Shown here: positions 1 through 8,608 of the stretch, in pieces | Numbering within the stretch: the first letter of the stretch is position 1 | Layout of the letters: each line of letters begins with the position of its first letter | Assembly: GCA_016722465.1 (NCBI GenBank) | Contig: JADKJC010000002.1 | Location: 758,501 to 822,500, forward strand | Reading direction: 5' to 3' | DNA: 64,000 nucleotides | Origin: Chitinophagaceae bacterium | Lineage (GTDB): Bacteria > Bacteroidota > Bacteroidia > Chitinophagales > Chitinophagaceae | Program-made: the position numbers and the translations under genes | Notes under the pieces: generated by a model | Told to the model about the DNA's origin: nothing | The model's input: only the letters and a program-made list of their open reading frames with translations | Databases searched by the model: none

Positions 1-2
1 GA

Positions 3-497
3 TATTTTCCTTATGAGGAAGACAGGTTCAATGAAGAGCCAACACCCTTTATGTATTCGTATGCACAAAACTTCCAGGCCTTGTTGTATTACCGGCTGGA
101 TGCAGATGGTATAAGAGGGCAACTGCTGCTGGATAAAATAAAAGACCATTTACGCAATGGCCTGCCCATGATGTTTGGCTTTACCTGCTTTACTTCGCTT
201 GACCAGGCAGACAATGGCAAAATACCCTTCCCGGATGTGAAAGAAGAAGTGGATGGAGGCCATGCGGTGATGGCCGTGGGTTTTGATGATGGCTTAAAAA
301 TTACCCACCCAAGCAACCCAACCATTGTAACCACCGGTGCGATTAAGATCCGCAACTCCTGGAGTGAGGCATGGGGCGAAAAAGGGTATGGCTGGCTGCC
401 ATATGAATATGTGTTGAAATCCATTGCCGATGACTGGTGGACGATTACCAAGGCAGAATGGATCAACACGGGGAATTTTGGGTTGAAGAATGGCTAG
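3..497 (+). CDS. C1 papain-like cysteine peptidase, C-terminal part
   Basis: The reading frame is open from the window edge, so the N-terminus, including the expected catalytic Cys, lies upstream. The visible part shows the two other landmarks of papain-fold (C1) peptidases: a His block (GGHAVMAVGFDD) and the Asn block (IRNSWSEAWGEKGYGWLPYEY), which normally supply the catalytic His and Asn. The spacing fits the family. Bacteroidota have many such extracytoplasmic or cytoplasmic C1A-like proteins of unknown substrate. The next genes run in the same direction but 126 nt away, so co-transcription is possible, not shown. Whether it has a signal peptide cannot be seen. Confidence 0.8.
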   Translation, partial: YFPYEEDRFNEEPTPFMYSYAQNFQALLYYRLDADGIRGQLLLDKIKDHLRNGLPMMFGFTCFTSLDQADNGKIPFPDVKEEVDGGHAVMAVGFDDGLKITHPSNPTIVTTGAIKIRNSWSEAWGEKGYGWLPYEYVLKSIADDWWTITKAEWINTGNFGLKNG

Positions 498-623
498 TTT
501 CATTATTATCATAATCCCGGAAGCCGAAAAGGGAATTTAAGAGTAGGCAATAAAATATTTGTTATGGCTATATGGACTTCTAATAATCTCGCCTGCGTTA
601 ATTTATGGAGCACACTTTATATT

Positions 624-899
624 ATGAAGCAGCATAAAAAGACTTTTAAGAAAGCTGAAAAACTGAAAATGAAGGAACTGCTTTTCTTCAATCCGTTATT
701 AACAGAAGATGAACTAAAATTTGAAGCAGCCGGTATTGCAGACTTTCTTGATATTGTTTTTAAAAATACCTACGGTGGCAAATATGAAGATGGAATTGAT
801 AAAGCAAAAGCTGTAAATCACCTGGTTGATACATTGATAGAGGGAGATAAAACAATGGCTGACCTTGCTGCTGCTGTAGATGATGATTATAATTTTTAA
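624..899 (+). CDS. Hypothetical small protein (about 91 aa)
   Basis: I do not recognise this protein. An upstream in-frame ATG at 564 would add 20 residues, but the start at 624 gives a natural lysine-rich N-terminus (MKQHKKTFKKAEKLKMKE) and is preferred. The product is helical-looking and ends in an acidic tail (DDDYNF). It has no signal peptide, membrane segment or cysteine pair. It ends 11 nt before the next gene, so the two are probably co-transcribed with the outer-membrane-type protein that follows. The end resembles a short regulatory or natural-product leader-like protein, but no family can be named. Confidence 0.55.
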   Translation: MKQHKKTFKKAEKLKMKELLFFNPLLTEDELKFEAAGIADFLDIVFKNTYGGKYEDGIDKAKAVNHLVDTLIEGDKTMADLAAAVDDDYNF

Positions 900-910
900 A
901 ACCAATAAAT

Positions 911-2098
911 ATGGACTGCAAAAAATACTTACTGTTGCTTGTTTTTTATGTTGTGGCAAAAGCTACTCCAGCACAAACCATCACAACGTTGGAAGGACTA
1001 AAGGCAAAAATAGCAGCTGTTTTAGTTTCCGGCGACAATTTACCTGAGACAAAATTTAACACCATTGAGAACATGATTTTAAATGAACCAGGTATCTATA
1101 ATGATCTATGGGGCAGGGTGAACAATACCTTCAGAAATAAAAGCGACCAGTTTCTATTAAAGAACCTGAAAATTGATTTTAAAACATTCCAGGGAAATGA
1201 CAGCAATAAAACAAGTCTTGGCTTCTCCTACAAGTGGAACTACGAGATCAATAAGAAAAAGAATACAGATTACCAGCGCTCTGAGTTCCTGGCAAAAATA
1301 ACTGCAGAAGGAAATGTTGCTTTTAAAAAAAATCTGAACCCATTGGATTTTCAGTCTGCAAAATTAGACATCGGTACCAGCGGCTTTTTGGGTGGAACGG
1401 TTAATAAACTGGATGCAGCACTTACGGCGGACATGAATAAGATCAACCAGCAACTTGCGGCTATTGAAGATGAAGACGAATTGGCAAATTCACCCTTATG
1501 GAATGATATCACCAAAGCCATGGCCATCAAAAACCAATACCATTATAATTTTTCTGCCACCGGCGGATGGGAAGGGAAACAGGATTTCTCTACCTCACAA
1601 CTTACCTATGGAGCACAACTAAGGTTTAGTGCCAAAGCATATTCAGATAAAAATCCACTTGCACAATTAAATATACTGGATTACCCGTTTGCCCTTATCC
1701 GCTATATCACTGGCACCGACAAATCAATCAATCCTTATGGTGCGGCACTCCCTATTGTAACAATGGGTATTGATATGGTGAATCCAACAAAAGATTCTGT
1801 AAGAACAGCCATTACAGGAAATGAAAAACAGTTTACACGTTTTCGTTTTGAAGCTGGTTTCCGAACACTGCTGGCCAGTATTAATAAAACCACCATGCAT
1901 TTCAACGCAGCATACAGGTATTTCAGTGAGCTCAATGCAGCTTCTGCCATCAGGCTGGCAAAGTTGAACAGTTTTTCATATTTCACCTGTTCAGTAACTG
2001 CCGCAGACACTTATTTTTTCAGCTATTCTTATGGCAAATTGCCATTCGACAGAACAGACAACGCAGTGTACGAACTTGGTTTTAAATTCAATTTGTAA
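911..2098 (+). CDS. Secreted protein, probable outer-membrane beta-barrel
   Basis: A clear signal peptide (MDCKKYLLLLVFYVVAKATPAQ) is followed by about 370 residues. The C-terminal half alternates aromatic and polar residues in strand-like stretches (FRFEAGFRTLLASI, TTMHFNAAYRYF, YFFSYSYGKLPF) and ends YELGFKFNL, as outer-membrane barrels do. The N-terminal part (residues about 25-180) is more soluble-looking. I cannot assign a family. It lies 11 nt after the small hypothetical gene and 247 nt before the envelope TIR protein on the same strand, so it could be part of the same envelope system. Function is unknown; porin or surface-sensor roles are guesses. Confidence 0.65.
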   Translation: MDCKKYLLLLVFYVVAKATPAQTITTLEGLKAKIAAVLVSGDNLPETKFNTIENMILNEPGIYNDLWGRVNNTFRNKSDQFLLKNLKIDFKTFQGNDSNKTSLGFSYKWNYEINKKKNTDYQRSEFLAKITAEGNVAFKKNLNPLDFQSAKLDIGTSGFLGGTVNKLDAALTADMNKINQQLAAIEDEDELANSPLWNDITKAMAIKNQYHYNFSATGGWEGKQDFSTSQLTYGAQLRFSAKAYSDKNPLAQLNILDYPFALIRYITGTDKSINPYGAALPIVTMGIDMVNPTKDSVRTAITGNEKQFTRFRFEAGFRTLLASINKTTMHFNAAYRYFSELNAASAIRLAKLNSFSYFTCSVTAADTYFFSYSYGKLPFDRTDNAVYELGFKFNL

Positions 2099-2345
2099 TT
2101 CGATATGCAATCAATAATTTTTATACCAATCACCCAGTCATTACTCACAAGGGCAGCAACTGTTTCATTTAACAACACAACAGAGACAGACCCTTTTTTA
2201 CCAGGCGAAATGTAAATGGCTTTATCACCAGGCTCAATGTCAATAGTGCCAACGACGGCTTTGGAGTAAAATAGTTGCAATGACTACAGAACGACTACCA
2301 AGAAAATTTTAAAAGTTGAGCTAAAGAAATAAACTGATATCCACC

Positions 2346-3815
2346 ATGACCTACAGCAAAAAGTTTATACAAATTGTTACCCTCTTCCTGGTGTACGGAT
2401 GGTATGTATCCTGTAACAATTCAGGCACCGAAGGAAATCAAGCGGTTGTGACCGACAGTATGGTGACAGCCATGGGTGACAGGGATAATGATGGTATTAA
2501 TGATACAGATGACAGATGCCCTGATGTAGCCGGCACGGCAGACAATCTCGGCTGCCCTGCAGAAGAAACTCCCACCACTGCAGTTCCCGATAGTGCAGCT
2601 GCTTACCCCCGTGCAGATAGCAGTATGGCACCGCCACCGGACAGAATAAGACCAACCATACGGCCGGATAGAATTGATAAAACAGCTGAACTTCCGCTGG
2701 CATCCATTGCCTACGCTTACAAAAACAACATAAAAAAAGGCAGCACCATGGATATCCGGGTAAGGGTGCAGTTGAACAAAGCCATTACCGCAGTTGAAGC
2801 TGAATTAAAAAAAATAGTAAACGAAAAAAAACCAACGCCTACCGGCGAAACAGATACCTCCATCACTAAAACACTCAGCATTGCAGGTGATAAATATTTC
2901 AGGATCATCCCAAACTACGATACCACTATTTTTCGTCTTGATTCACTCACACCACAAACACTGGCATTAAGCGCCGACCGTGCTGCTACTTGGGGCTGGC
3001 GGGTACATGCCTTAAAAGAAACCAGGGAATCTGATATTGACCTGGTGGTAACTGCCATTGATGAAAACGGCGTCTCTCATTACAGGGACAATGGCATCAT
3101 GCATATTGCTGTTACAATTGATGAAGGCCTGAATACAAGCCTCCCACCTCCGGAAACTGCCACCTCTTACTGGTGGTTATTACTGACTGCTGTAATCATA
3201 ATGGTGCCAGTTTATTTTTTCATCCGGAAAAAGAGCCCGGCAAATAAAAACCCGGAAATATTTTTCTCTTATGCCTGGGACCAGCAGGAAGCAACCATCG
3301 ACCAGTTATATGACAGCCTGAAAAATGATGGCTTTAATGTAATAAAGGACAAAGAGAACCTCCGCTACAAAGGCATCATCTCTAAATTTATGAGTGAGAT
3401 AGGCAATGCAGATTTTGTAATTGTAGCCATCAGTGACAAATACCTGAAGTCGAGGTTTTGTATGTTTGAGTTGTATGAAATATACCGGAATGCTAAAATG
3501 GATAAGGATGAATTTTTGAAAAGAATATTTCCTTTACGGGTAGAAAATTTAAATCTTGGTGACCCGGCTGTAGTTAATGGCTATATTGACTTTTGGGAAA
3601 AAGAAGAATTGAAATGGGATATACTTATAAAAGAAAACAGCGACAATATTACTCCGGAGCAATCAAACCAGTACCGGATCGTAAAAAGACTTGTTACTGA
3701 TCTTGGAAGCCTGTTGTTCCTGTTGTCGGATGTAAATGCATTAAATATCCAGCAGCTTTCTAAAGACAATTTTGCCGCAGTAAAAACAGTTATCCGGGAA
3801 CAACTCAAAATGTAA
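2346..3815 (+). CDS. Envelope-anchored TIR-domain protein with TSP3 repeat
   Basis: Domain order by eye: signal peptide with a lipobox-like YVSC ending at Cys23; a thrombospondin type-3 calcium-binding repeat (DRDNDGINDTDDRCPDVAG, about 45-70); a Pro-rich linker to about 110; a periplasmic stalk domain (about 115-262) with a W-x-W motif; one transmembrane helix (about 275-293) followed by RKK; then a cytoplasmic TIR domain from about 303 (IFFSYAWD). The TIR helix SRFCMFELYEIY carries the Glu (E375) that is catalytic in TIR NADases. By the positive-inside rule the TIR faces the cytosol. This suggests a receptor that couples an envelope signal to TIR signalling or NAD cleavage. Activity is inferred; many TIR proteins are scaffolds only. 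Confidence 0.85.
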   Translation: MTYSKKFIQIVTLFLVYGWYVSCNNSGTEGNQAVVTDSMVTAMGDRDNDGINDTDDRCPDVAGTADNLGCPAEETPTTAVPDSAAAYPRADSSMAPPPDRIRPTIRPDRIDKTAELPLASIAYAYKNNIKKGSTMDIRVRVQLNKAITAVEAELKKIVNEKKPTPTGETDTSITKTLSIAGDKYFRIIPNYDTTIFRLDSLTPQTLALSADRAATWGWRVHALKETRESDIDLVVTAIDENGVSHYRDNGIMHIAVTIDEGLNTSLPPPETATSYWWLLLTAVIIMVPVYFFIRKKSPANKNPEIFFSYAWDQQEATIDQLYDSLKNDGFNVIKDKENLRYKGIISKFMSEIGNADFVIVAISDKYLKSRFCMFELYEIYRNAKMDKDEFLKRIFPLRVENLNLGDPAVVNGYIDFWEKEELKWDILIKENSDNITPEQSNQYRIVKRLVTDLGSLLFLLSDVNALNIQQLSKDNFAAVKTVIREQLKM

Positions 3816-3858
3816 TGTGACGAGCCGGAAAATTTATTAAAGTTGTCAATCAGTGAAA

Positions 3859-3901
3859 TTTTTTAAACGATAACTAATTTTATAAGTTGTCGTTTAAAAA
3901 A
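3859..3901. terminator. Bidirectional terminator-like hairpin
   Basis: A long inverted repeat has arms TTTTTTAAACGA-T-AACT and AGTT-G-TCGTTTAAAAAA around a 9-nt A+T loop, with one T/G position that is a wobble pair in RNA. Runs of T and A flank both ends, so it can act as a terminator in both directions. It follows the TIR gene stop by 43 nt. Confidence 0.6.
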
Positions 3902-3917
3902 CCTGCACATTACTAAC

Positions 3918-4124
3918 ATGAAATACCTGCAAATTACCTGGGTGAGATTTTTAATATCGCTGCTGATTGCTTCTTTCAGTATTGAGATATTTCGCATGAA
4001 TAGCGGCACAGCCAATCAACAGTCAAAATCTGATGGACCCATCCTGCTGATACTCGGTGTTGTGATTTACTTTATTCTTACAGCAATAATAAAAAATCAA
4101 CCTAAAAATCCGCTGAAAAAATAA
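3918..4124 (+). CDS. Small two-TM membrane protein
   Basis: The 68-residue product has two hydrophobic segments: about residues 4-24 (ITWVRFLISLLIASFSIEIF) and about 42-60 (GPILLILGVVIYFILTAII), separated by a polar loop with Asn/Gln/Ser. The tail is basic. It is not recognised as a named family. It starts 16 nt after the strong hairpin that follows the TIR gene, so it probably has its own transcript. Small proteins like this are common in Bacteroidota accessory regions. Whether it is translated is supported only by its clean hydrophobic pattern. Confidence 0.5.
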   Translation: MKYLQITWVRFLISLLIASFSIEIFRMNSGTANQQSKSDGPILLILGVVIYFILTAIIKNQPKNPLKK

Positions 4125-4248
4125 TTGGCTTTCATTACAAGGGCAGCAACAACTTTGAAATTGCATGCAAAGCTTCATGTGCCAATAAAAGTTTTTTAAC
4201 ATGCAACGCTATCGTAAATTACATTGTCAGCCATTAAAACTAACGGAT

Positions 4249-5508
4249 ATGAAAAGCAATCTCCACCGCCTGCTGCTGCCGGCATTAGCCATTACCTGTA
4301 TTGCCCTGCTGTTCACTGGCTGTAAAAAGGATACCAGCAACAGCAAACAGACCAAAACATATACCATCTACACCCCGGTGTACAAATCAAAAGCAACTGT
4401 ACTGGCAGGGATTAATGGAAATGCATCCCAGGCCATTGAACATGCCGGCAAAATTTATATCAAAGACAATTTCATCTATCTCAATGATGTAAACAAAGGC
4501 ATTCATATTATCGACAACAGCAACCCTTTGCATCCTGTACAAATTGCCTTTCTATCCATACCAGGCAATCTCGACATTGCTATTAAGGGAAATATATTAT
4601 ATGCCGATATGTATACAGAGCTGCTGGCGCTGGATATTACTAATCCCCGGCAGGCAAGAATCACCAGCACCATCACTGATTTTTTCATTGGCCGTTCTTA
4701 TGTTTACGGCCATAGCCCATTCAATAACGACCAGGTTGCGGCAGAATGGAGCGAAAGAGACACCACCGTTTTAGTTGAAGAATCCCCGCAGAACAATTGT
4801 GATTTTTGCGTTTTTGACCTGGCCACCGGGGTCCCGGTAAAATCATCGGCAACAGGAACTGCCGGCTCTATGGCAGGTATGGTGCTGATGAATGATCACC
4901 TGTATGCCATTACCGAAATGCACAGTGTAGGGATCATCGATATTTCCAACGCAGCAATGCCGGTATTGAATACCACTTTTTTTGCCGGTTTCGATCTGCA
5001 AACCATTTTCCCTTTTGACGATAAATTGTTTTTAGGCTCAGCAGTTGGAATGTTTATGTATGATGTAAGCAACCCTGCAAACCCGGTAGCTGCAGGAGAG
5101 TTTCAGCATGGGCGTGCCTGCGACCCTGTGATTACCGATGGCAGCTATGCCTATGTTACCCTGCATGCCGGCGATGGTTGTGGTGGTGATGCCAATGAAC
5201 TGCACGTAATAGATGTAAGGAATCTTCCGGCAAGTTCCCTTGTAAAAACTTACCCGCTCACCAAACCAACAGGGCTCAGCAAAGATGGCAACCTGCTGTT
5301 TGTTTGTGATGGCACGGCTGTAAAAATTTATAATGCAACCGATCCGGCTGCATTGCAATTGCTGCAGCAGTTAACGATCAATGAACCGTACGATATCATT
5401 ACCGGCGATCACAAAGCAATGGTTGTATGCGCTAATGGGCTTTACCAGTATGACTATACTGATATTAACCACATTCGCTCTTTAAGTTTTTTACCTGCAA
5501 AAAAATAA
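4249..5508 (+). CDS. LVIVD-repeat lipoprotein
   Basis: The ATG at 4249 is preferred over the in-frame ATG at 4201 because it places a lipoprotein signal peptide at the N-terminus (MKSNLHRLLL...ALLFTGC, lipid Cys at residue 25). The mature protein carries repeated units of the type GIHIIDNSNPLHPVQIAFLSI, GIIDISNAAMPVLNTTFF and MYDVSNPANPVAAGEF, which are LVIVD repeats that form a beta-propeller. Such proteins are surface or periplasmic in Bacteroidota, and their ligands are unknown. It stands alone, with long intergenic sequence on its 3' side. Confidence 0.8.
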   Translation: MKSNLHRLLLPALAITCIALLFTGCKKDTSNSKQTKTYTIYTPVYKSKATVLAGINGNASQAIEHAGKIYIKDNFIYLNDVNKGIHIIDNSNPLHPVQIAFLSIPGNLDIAIKGNILYADMYTELLALDITNPRQARITSTITDFFIGRSYVYGHSPFNNDQVAAEWSERDTTVLVEESPQNNCDFCVFDLATGVPVKSSATGTAGSMAGMVLMNDHLYAITEMHSVGIIDISNAAMPVLNTTFFAGFDLQTIFPFDDKLFLGSAVGMFMYDVSNPANPVAAGEFQHGRACDPVITDGSYAYVTLHAGDGCGGDANELHVIDVRNLPASSLVKTYPLTKPTGLSKDGNLLFVCDGTAVKIYNATDPAALQLLQQLTINEPYDIITGDHKAMVVCANGLYQYDYTDINHIRSLSFLPAKK

Positions 5509-6185
5509 TTTATCGTTTCAGGCGACAGCGATTCATCCACCAATAAATGAAGCCGGCTATATATAACCGGAATTGTAAATTCATGGGGGGAAGCCAGCAG
5601 CTAATAATTTTACAGTAACCTTCAGTTGGCCAAGGTGCCGCAAGGTATATCCTGAACCATGTTACAGTAAATCAGTAACAATGCCTGCAATTGCTTACGG
5701 CCAACAGCCCTTCACTGGTAAAGGGTTGTTTCGTACGTTTCTTTTAATTGTATAAGCGCTGTTTCTTACCTGCTCATTAAACCGGTTTGGCAGGTCACAG
5801 GCCGTTACAGCAGCCCTGTAAGGAATATCTCCTTCTTCTGGTTTTTTACATCGGTTGTTGCAAAAATGCATATTCAAGTGCATGCGTAAACACCCTGTGC
5901 AGCCCGCCAACAGGGTAATGCAGGTGATACAACATTTGCTGGTTGTTTACATAAAATAGTTTGGATGATTGCTGGTAAAAGCGCTTCAATTTCTTCAAGT
6001 GCTGCAACAATGCATGAGTTGTGTGTCATGCTATTTAACCCTCTAACTAAAATTGGGTCTATTCTCACTCAATAGAATTTTCGAATTAGTTTCAATTAAA
6101 TACCCACTAGCACGGGTTACATTAGACAAACTATGCAGTATATTGCTATATATTCTTTACTAGATATCTTTCTAAAAATAATTTC
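5509..6185. other. Long intergenic stretch, possible decayed lipoprotein on minus strand
   Basis: No convincing intact gene is visible in these 677 bases. On the minus strand, around 5935-5695, an open frame reads ...CCITCITLLAGC followed by a Cys- and Arg-rich tail of about 70 residues. That is a lipobox-like start, but the frame has a stop just upstream and no ATG, so it may be a frame-shifted remnant. A weak CCGG-TATATATA-CCGG near-palindrome lies near 5550. The stretch before the WG-repeat gene is A+T-rich and probably holds its promoter. Confidence 0.35.
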
Positions 6186-7211
6186 ATGAAAAAAACATTT
6201 CTTATTACCACACTTCTATTTTGTTTTGGTTTAATAAAGGCTCAGACCATAAATCTTAAAAGCAAGTATACAAAGGTTGCAGAAAAATCGTCAGAAGGTA
6301 TGATAGCCGTAATGAGCAGTAAATACACATGGGGCTTTGTTGATGAAAAAACAGGTTCAGAAATAGTGTTTCCAAAATACGATAAAGTATACAATTATAG
6401 CGAAGGCTTAGCCTGTGTGACTTTAAATGACAAATCTGGGTTTATTGATAAAGCAGGGAAAGAGGTGATTCCACTTATTTATAATGATGTAAAAGTTGGT
6501 TTTCGCAATGGAATTGCCCCAGTAAATAAAGGTGCCACAAGAGACCCTATGATGGGAATGCACGGTGGCTATTGGGGCTTTATTAATAAAGAAGGAAAAG
6601 AAGTAATACCCTTTAAATTTGAAGGAGTAGAAAGTTACTCTAAAGAATTAATTATGGTAAAAGTAAATAATCTTTGTGGCTATATTGACAGGGTTGGTAA
6701 GGAAATTATAAAGCCCCGTTACATCTGGATTAATGATTTTTCGGAAGGTTTTGCTACTGGTCGTAGGTATTTAACCAACGAGGAATTAACTGCTATTGGT
6801 AAAAACCCAGCTATTGACAAAGTAGAGGCTTGGACATTTTTTGACACCAAGGGCAATGAAATTATTACGCCTAAATACAATGCTATAAGTCCACCAAAGG
6901 AGGGTTTATTAATGGTAACGATAGTGCCTGCTCCGTATCAACCCGAAAAATATGGCTACATTGATAAAAAGGGTAAGGTGGCAATTGAAATTAAGTACGA
7001 TGGTTCTTATGGTTTTTCCGAAGGGTTGGCATCTGTTTATAATAGAGATGAAAATAAATGGGGGTATATTGATACTAAAGGCAACTTGATTATTGCTTAC
7101 AAATACAGTAGTGCATATAATTTTAAAGATGGTGTGGCGAAAGTGAAAATAGGCACTATTGATTATTTGCTTGATAAATATGGGAAAGAAACAAATGTTC
7201 CTGCTCATTAA
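6186..7211 (+). CDS. Secreted WG-repeat protein
   Basis: A signal peptide (MKKTFLITTLLFCFGLIKAQ) precedes about 320 residues made of WG/KWG repeats. Typical units are WGFVDEKTGSEIVFPKYDKV, YWGFINKEGKEVIPFKFEGV and KWGYIDTKGNLIIAYKYSSA, about six to seven in all, filling the protein. WG repeats are beta-rich and thought to mediate binding; no enzymatic role is known. The gene is flanked by long non-coding stretches and is visibly more A+T-rich than the housekeeping genes in the window, so it may be a recent arrival. Confidence 0.85.
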   Translation: MKKTFLITTLLFCFGLIKAQTINLKSKYTKVAEKSSEGMIAVMSSKYTWGFVDEKTGSEIVFPKYDKVYNYSEGLACVTLNDKSGFIDKAGKEVIPLIYNDVKVGFRNGIAPVNKGATRDPMMGMHGGYWGFINKEGKEVIPFKFEGVESYSKELIMVKVNNLCGYIDRVGKEIIKPRYIWINDFSEGFATGRRYLTNEELTAIGKNPAIDKVEAWTFFDTKGNEIITPKYNAISPPKEGLLMVTIVPAPYQPEKYGYIDKKGKVAIEIKYDGSYGFSEGLASVYNRDENKWGYIDTKGNLIIAYKYSSAYNFKDGVAKVKIGTIDYLLDKYGKETNVPAH

Positions 7212-7597
7212 TTTCAGGTTTCTTTCGAAATTTGTTTTATTGCGTAGTGGGATTTATAAAATAAAGTGATTTGTATACGGCGTTAAAACAAAAAAATTGA
7301 ATTTTTAATTGAAATTAGATTCTAAATCATATATGTCTATAAGCACGAACACACTAACATTGGGTTTGCTGCAGACTGCTGCAATGCAAGAATCCCCTGC
7401 ACCGGCTATCTTTGCAATGCTTCCAATACTGTACTAATAATTTTATTTATACAAATTATTTTATTCAATGCAAATGAAAAATCCGGCTATTGCTGGTTTC
7501 AGCAATGCCTGAAAATATATTAAACAGTATGCTCATCTAAAGCAGGCTTACAACAGAATCATTTATATTTAACCATCACAGCAATATCACATTCAAC
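7212..7597. other. Intergenic, nothing recognised
   Basis: These 386 A+T-rich bases between the WG-repeat gene and the next membrane protein show no ORF with coding character, no clear hairpin terminator and no RNA gene that I can recognise. The promoter of the downstream gene must lie in its last part. Confidence 0.5.
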
Positions 7598-8233
7598 ATG
7601 GATATTCTTTTCAACAGCTTACTCATCGCTCACATTGCCGGTGGCAGCATTGGCCTGATGGCTGGCAGTTATAATATGATTACAAAAAAGGGCACCAAAC
7701 TGCATAAACAAATTGGCTTGTTGTTTTTTTATTCATTGTTGATTGCTGCCCTCATAGCATTGCCCATGTCTTTTTTACACCATAGTTATTTCCTGTTTAT
7801 AGTGGGTGTATTCACCAGTTACCTATTGATGACCGGCAAAAGATACCTTGCTAAAAAAGACATTCACGATGTTACCAATACAGATTGGATATTATGTTGG
7901 ATAATGTTGCTTTTTGGCACAGGCTTTATTGTTTGGGGGATTTACCTGCTGGTATATGGCAATAGTTTTGGAACGGTATTGCTGGTTTTTGGAAGCATCA
8001 GCATGATGCTGCTGTGGCAGGATCACAGAAATTTTAAAGGCCGGTCTGCTATCAAAAACTTTGGACTTACCAACCATATACAGCGAATGATCGGCGCTTA
8101 TATTGCTTCGCTCACAGCATTTATTGTAGTAAACAATACCCTATTGCCGGGTATAGTAGCCTGGCTGCTACCAACGATTGTACTGGTACCGGTGTTAGTA
8201 AAGTGGTCGGGGAAATATGCTGTGAAAGCGTAA
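7598..8233 (+). CDS. Multipass membrane protein, DUF2306-like
   Basis: The 211-residue product is nearly all membrane: about six to seven helices, including LLIAHIAGGSIGLMAGSY, IGLLFFYSLLIAALIALP, YFLFIVGVFTSYLLM, WILCWIMLLFGTGFIVWG, VLLVFGSISMMLLW and the C-terminal pair. Conserved-looking polar residues include His12, His37 (KLHKQIG) and the HIQRMIGAYIAS segment near 160. This pattern matches the DUF2306 (predicted membrane protein) group. Its function is unknown. It is monocistronic and faces a minus-strand gene. Confidence 0.6.
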   Translation: MDILFNSLLIAHIAGGSIGLMAGSYNMITKKGTKLHKQIGLLFFYSLLIAALIALPMSFLHHSYFLFIVGVFTSYLLMTGKRYLAKKDIHDVTNTDWILCWIMLLFGTGFIVWGIYLLVYGNSFGTVLLVFGSISMMLLWQDHRNFKGRSAIKNFGLTNHIQRMIGAYIASLTAFIVVNNTLLPGIVAWLLPTIVLVPVLVKWSGKYAVKA

Positions 8234-8263
8234 TGGTATTCCAACCCCATGTGCAGGAAAAAT

Positions 8264-8509
8264 CTATCCGTTTTTTTCCAATGCTTCACTGATCAGGGCT
8301 TCATTTTCCAATAACCATTCTGGCAGCGCCCTGCCATTGATCTTCCAGGTACCTTCTGCTTTTTCCATCCGGAAGATATAACGGTTGCCGAGTTCATCAT
8401 TGGTATCTGTATCGTAATTAGCATCGGAGCGTTTGCGAAAATTAAATTCTCTTTGTCGTCCTTTGATTTTTATTAACAGCGTAAATGCAATATTGGTAGC
8501 AGTAATCAT
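8264..8509 (-). CDS. Small hypothetical protein (81 aa)
   Basis: The product is a soluble-looking protein with an N-terminal beta segment (TNIAFTLLIKIKGRQREFNF), an acidic middle and a C-terminal helix (LPEWLLENEALISEALEKNG). No family is recognised. A TAGCTTTG box lies 25 nt upstream of its ATG, which supports it as a real gene. It converges on the DUF2306-like gene with a 30-nt gap. Confidence 0.6.
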   Translation of the reverse strand: MITATNIAFTLLIKIKGRQREFNFRKRSDANYDTDTNDELGNRYIFRMEKAEGTWKINGRALPEWLLENEALISEALEKNG

Positions 8510-8534
8510 ATTGATACGTTTAAAATAGTAACCG

Positions 8535-8542
8535 CAAAGCTA
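8535..8542 (-). promoter_or_regulatory. Bacteroidota -7 box (TAGCTTTG)
   Basis: An exact TAnnTTTG match on the minus strand lies 25 nt upstream of the small hypothetical gene. No good -33 TTG was found at the usual distance. Confidence 0.45.
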
Positions 8543-8608
8543 AGCTAAAATACAGTGGTGAACTTAGTTAAATTACAATAATGTACACAAGTGTATCTAT
8601 TGCAGGCA

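Noticed and set aside
2029..2280. 83-codon minus ORF overlapping the end of the barrel gene
   Set aside because: Although it contains a plausible strand-rich stretch, it overlaps coding sequence and lacks any upstream signal or recognisable family.
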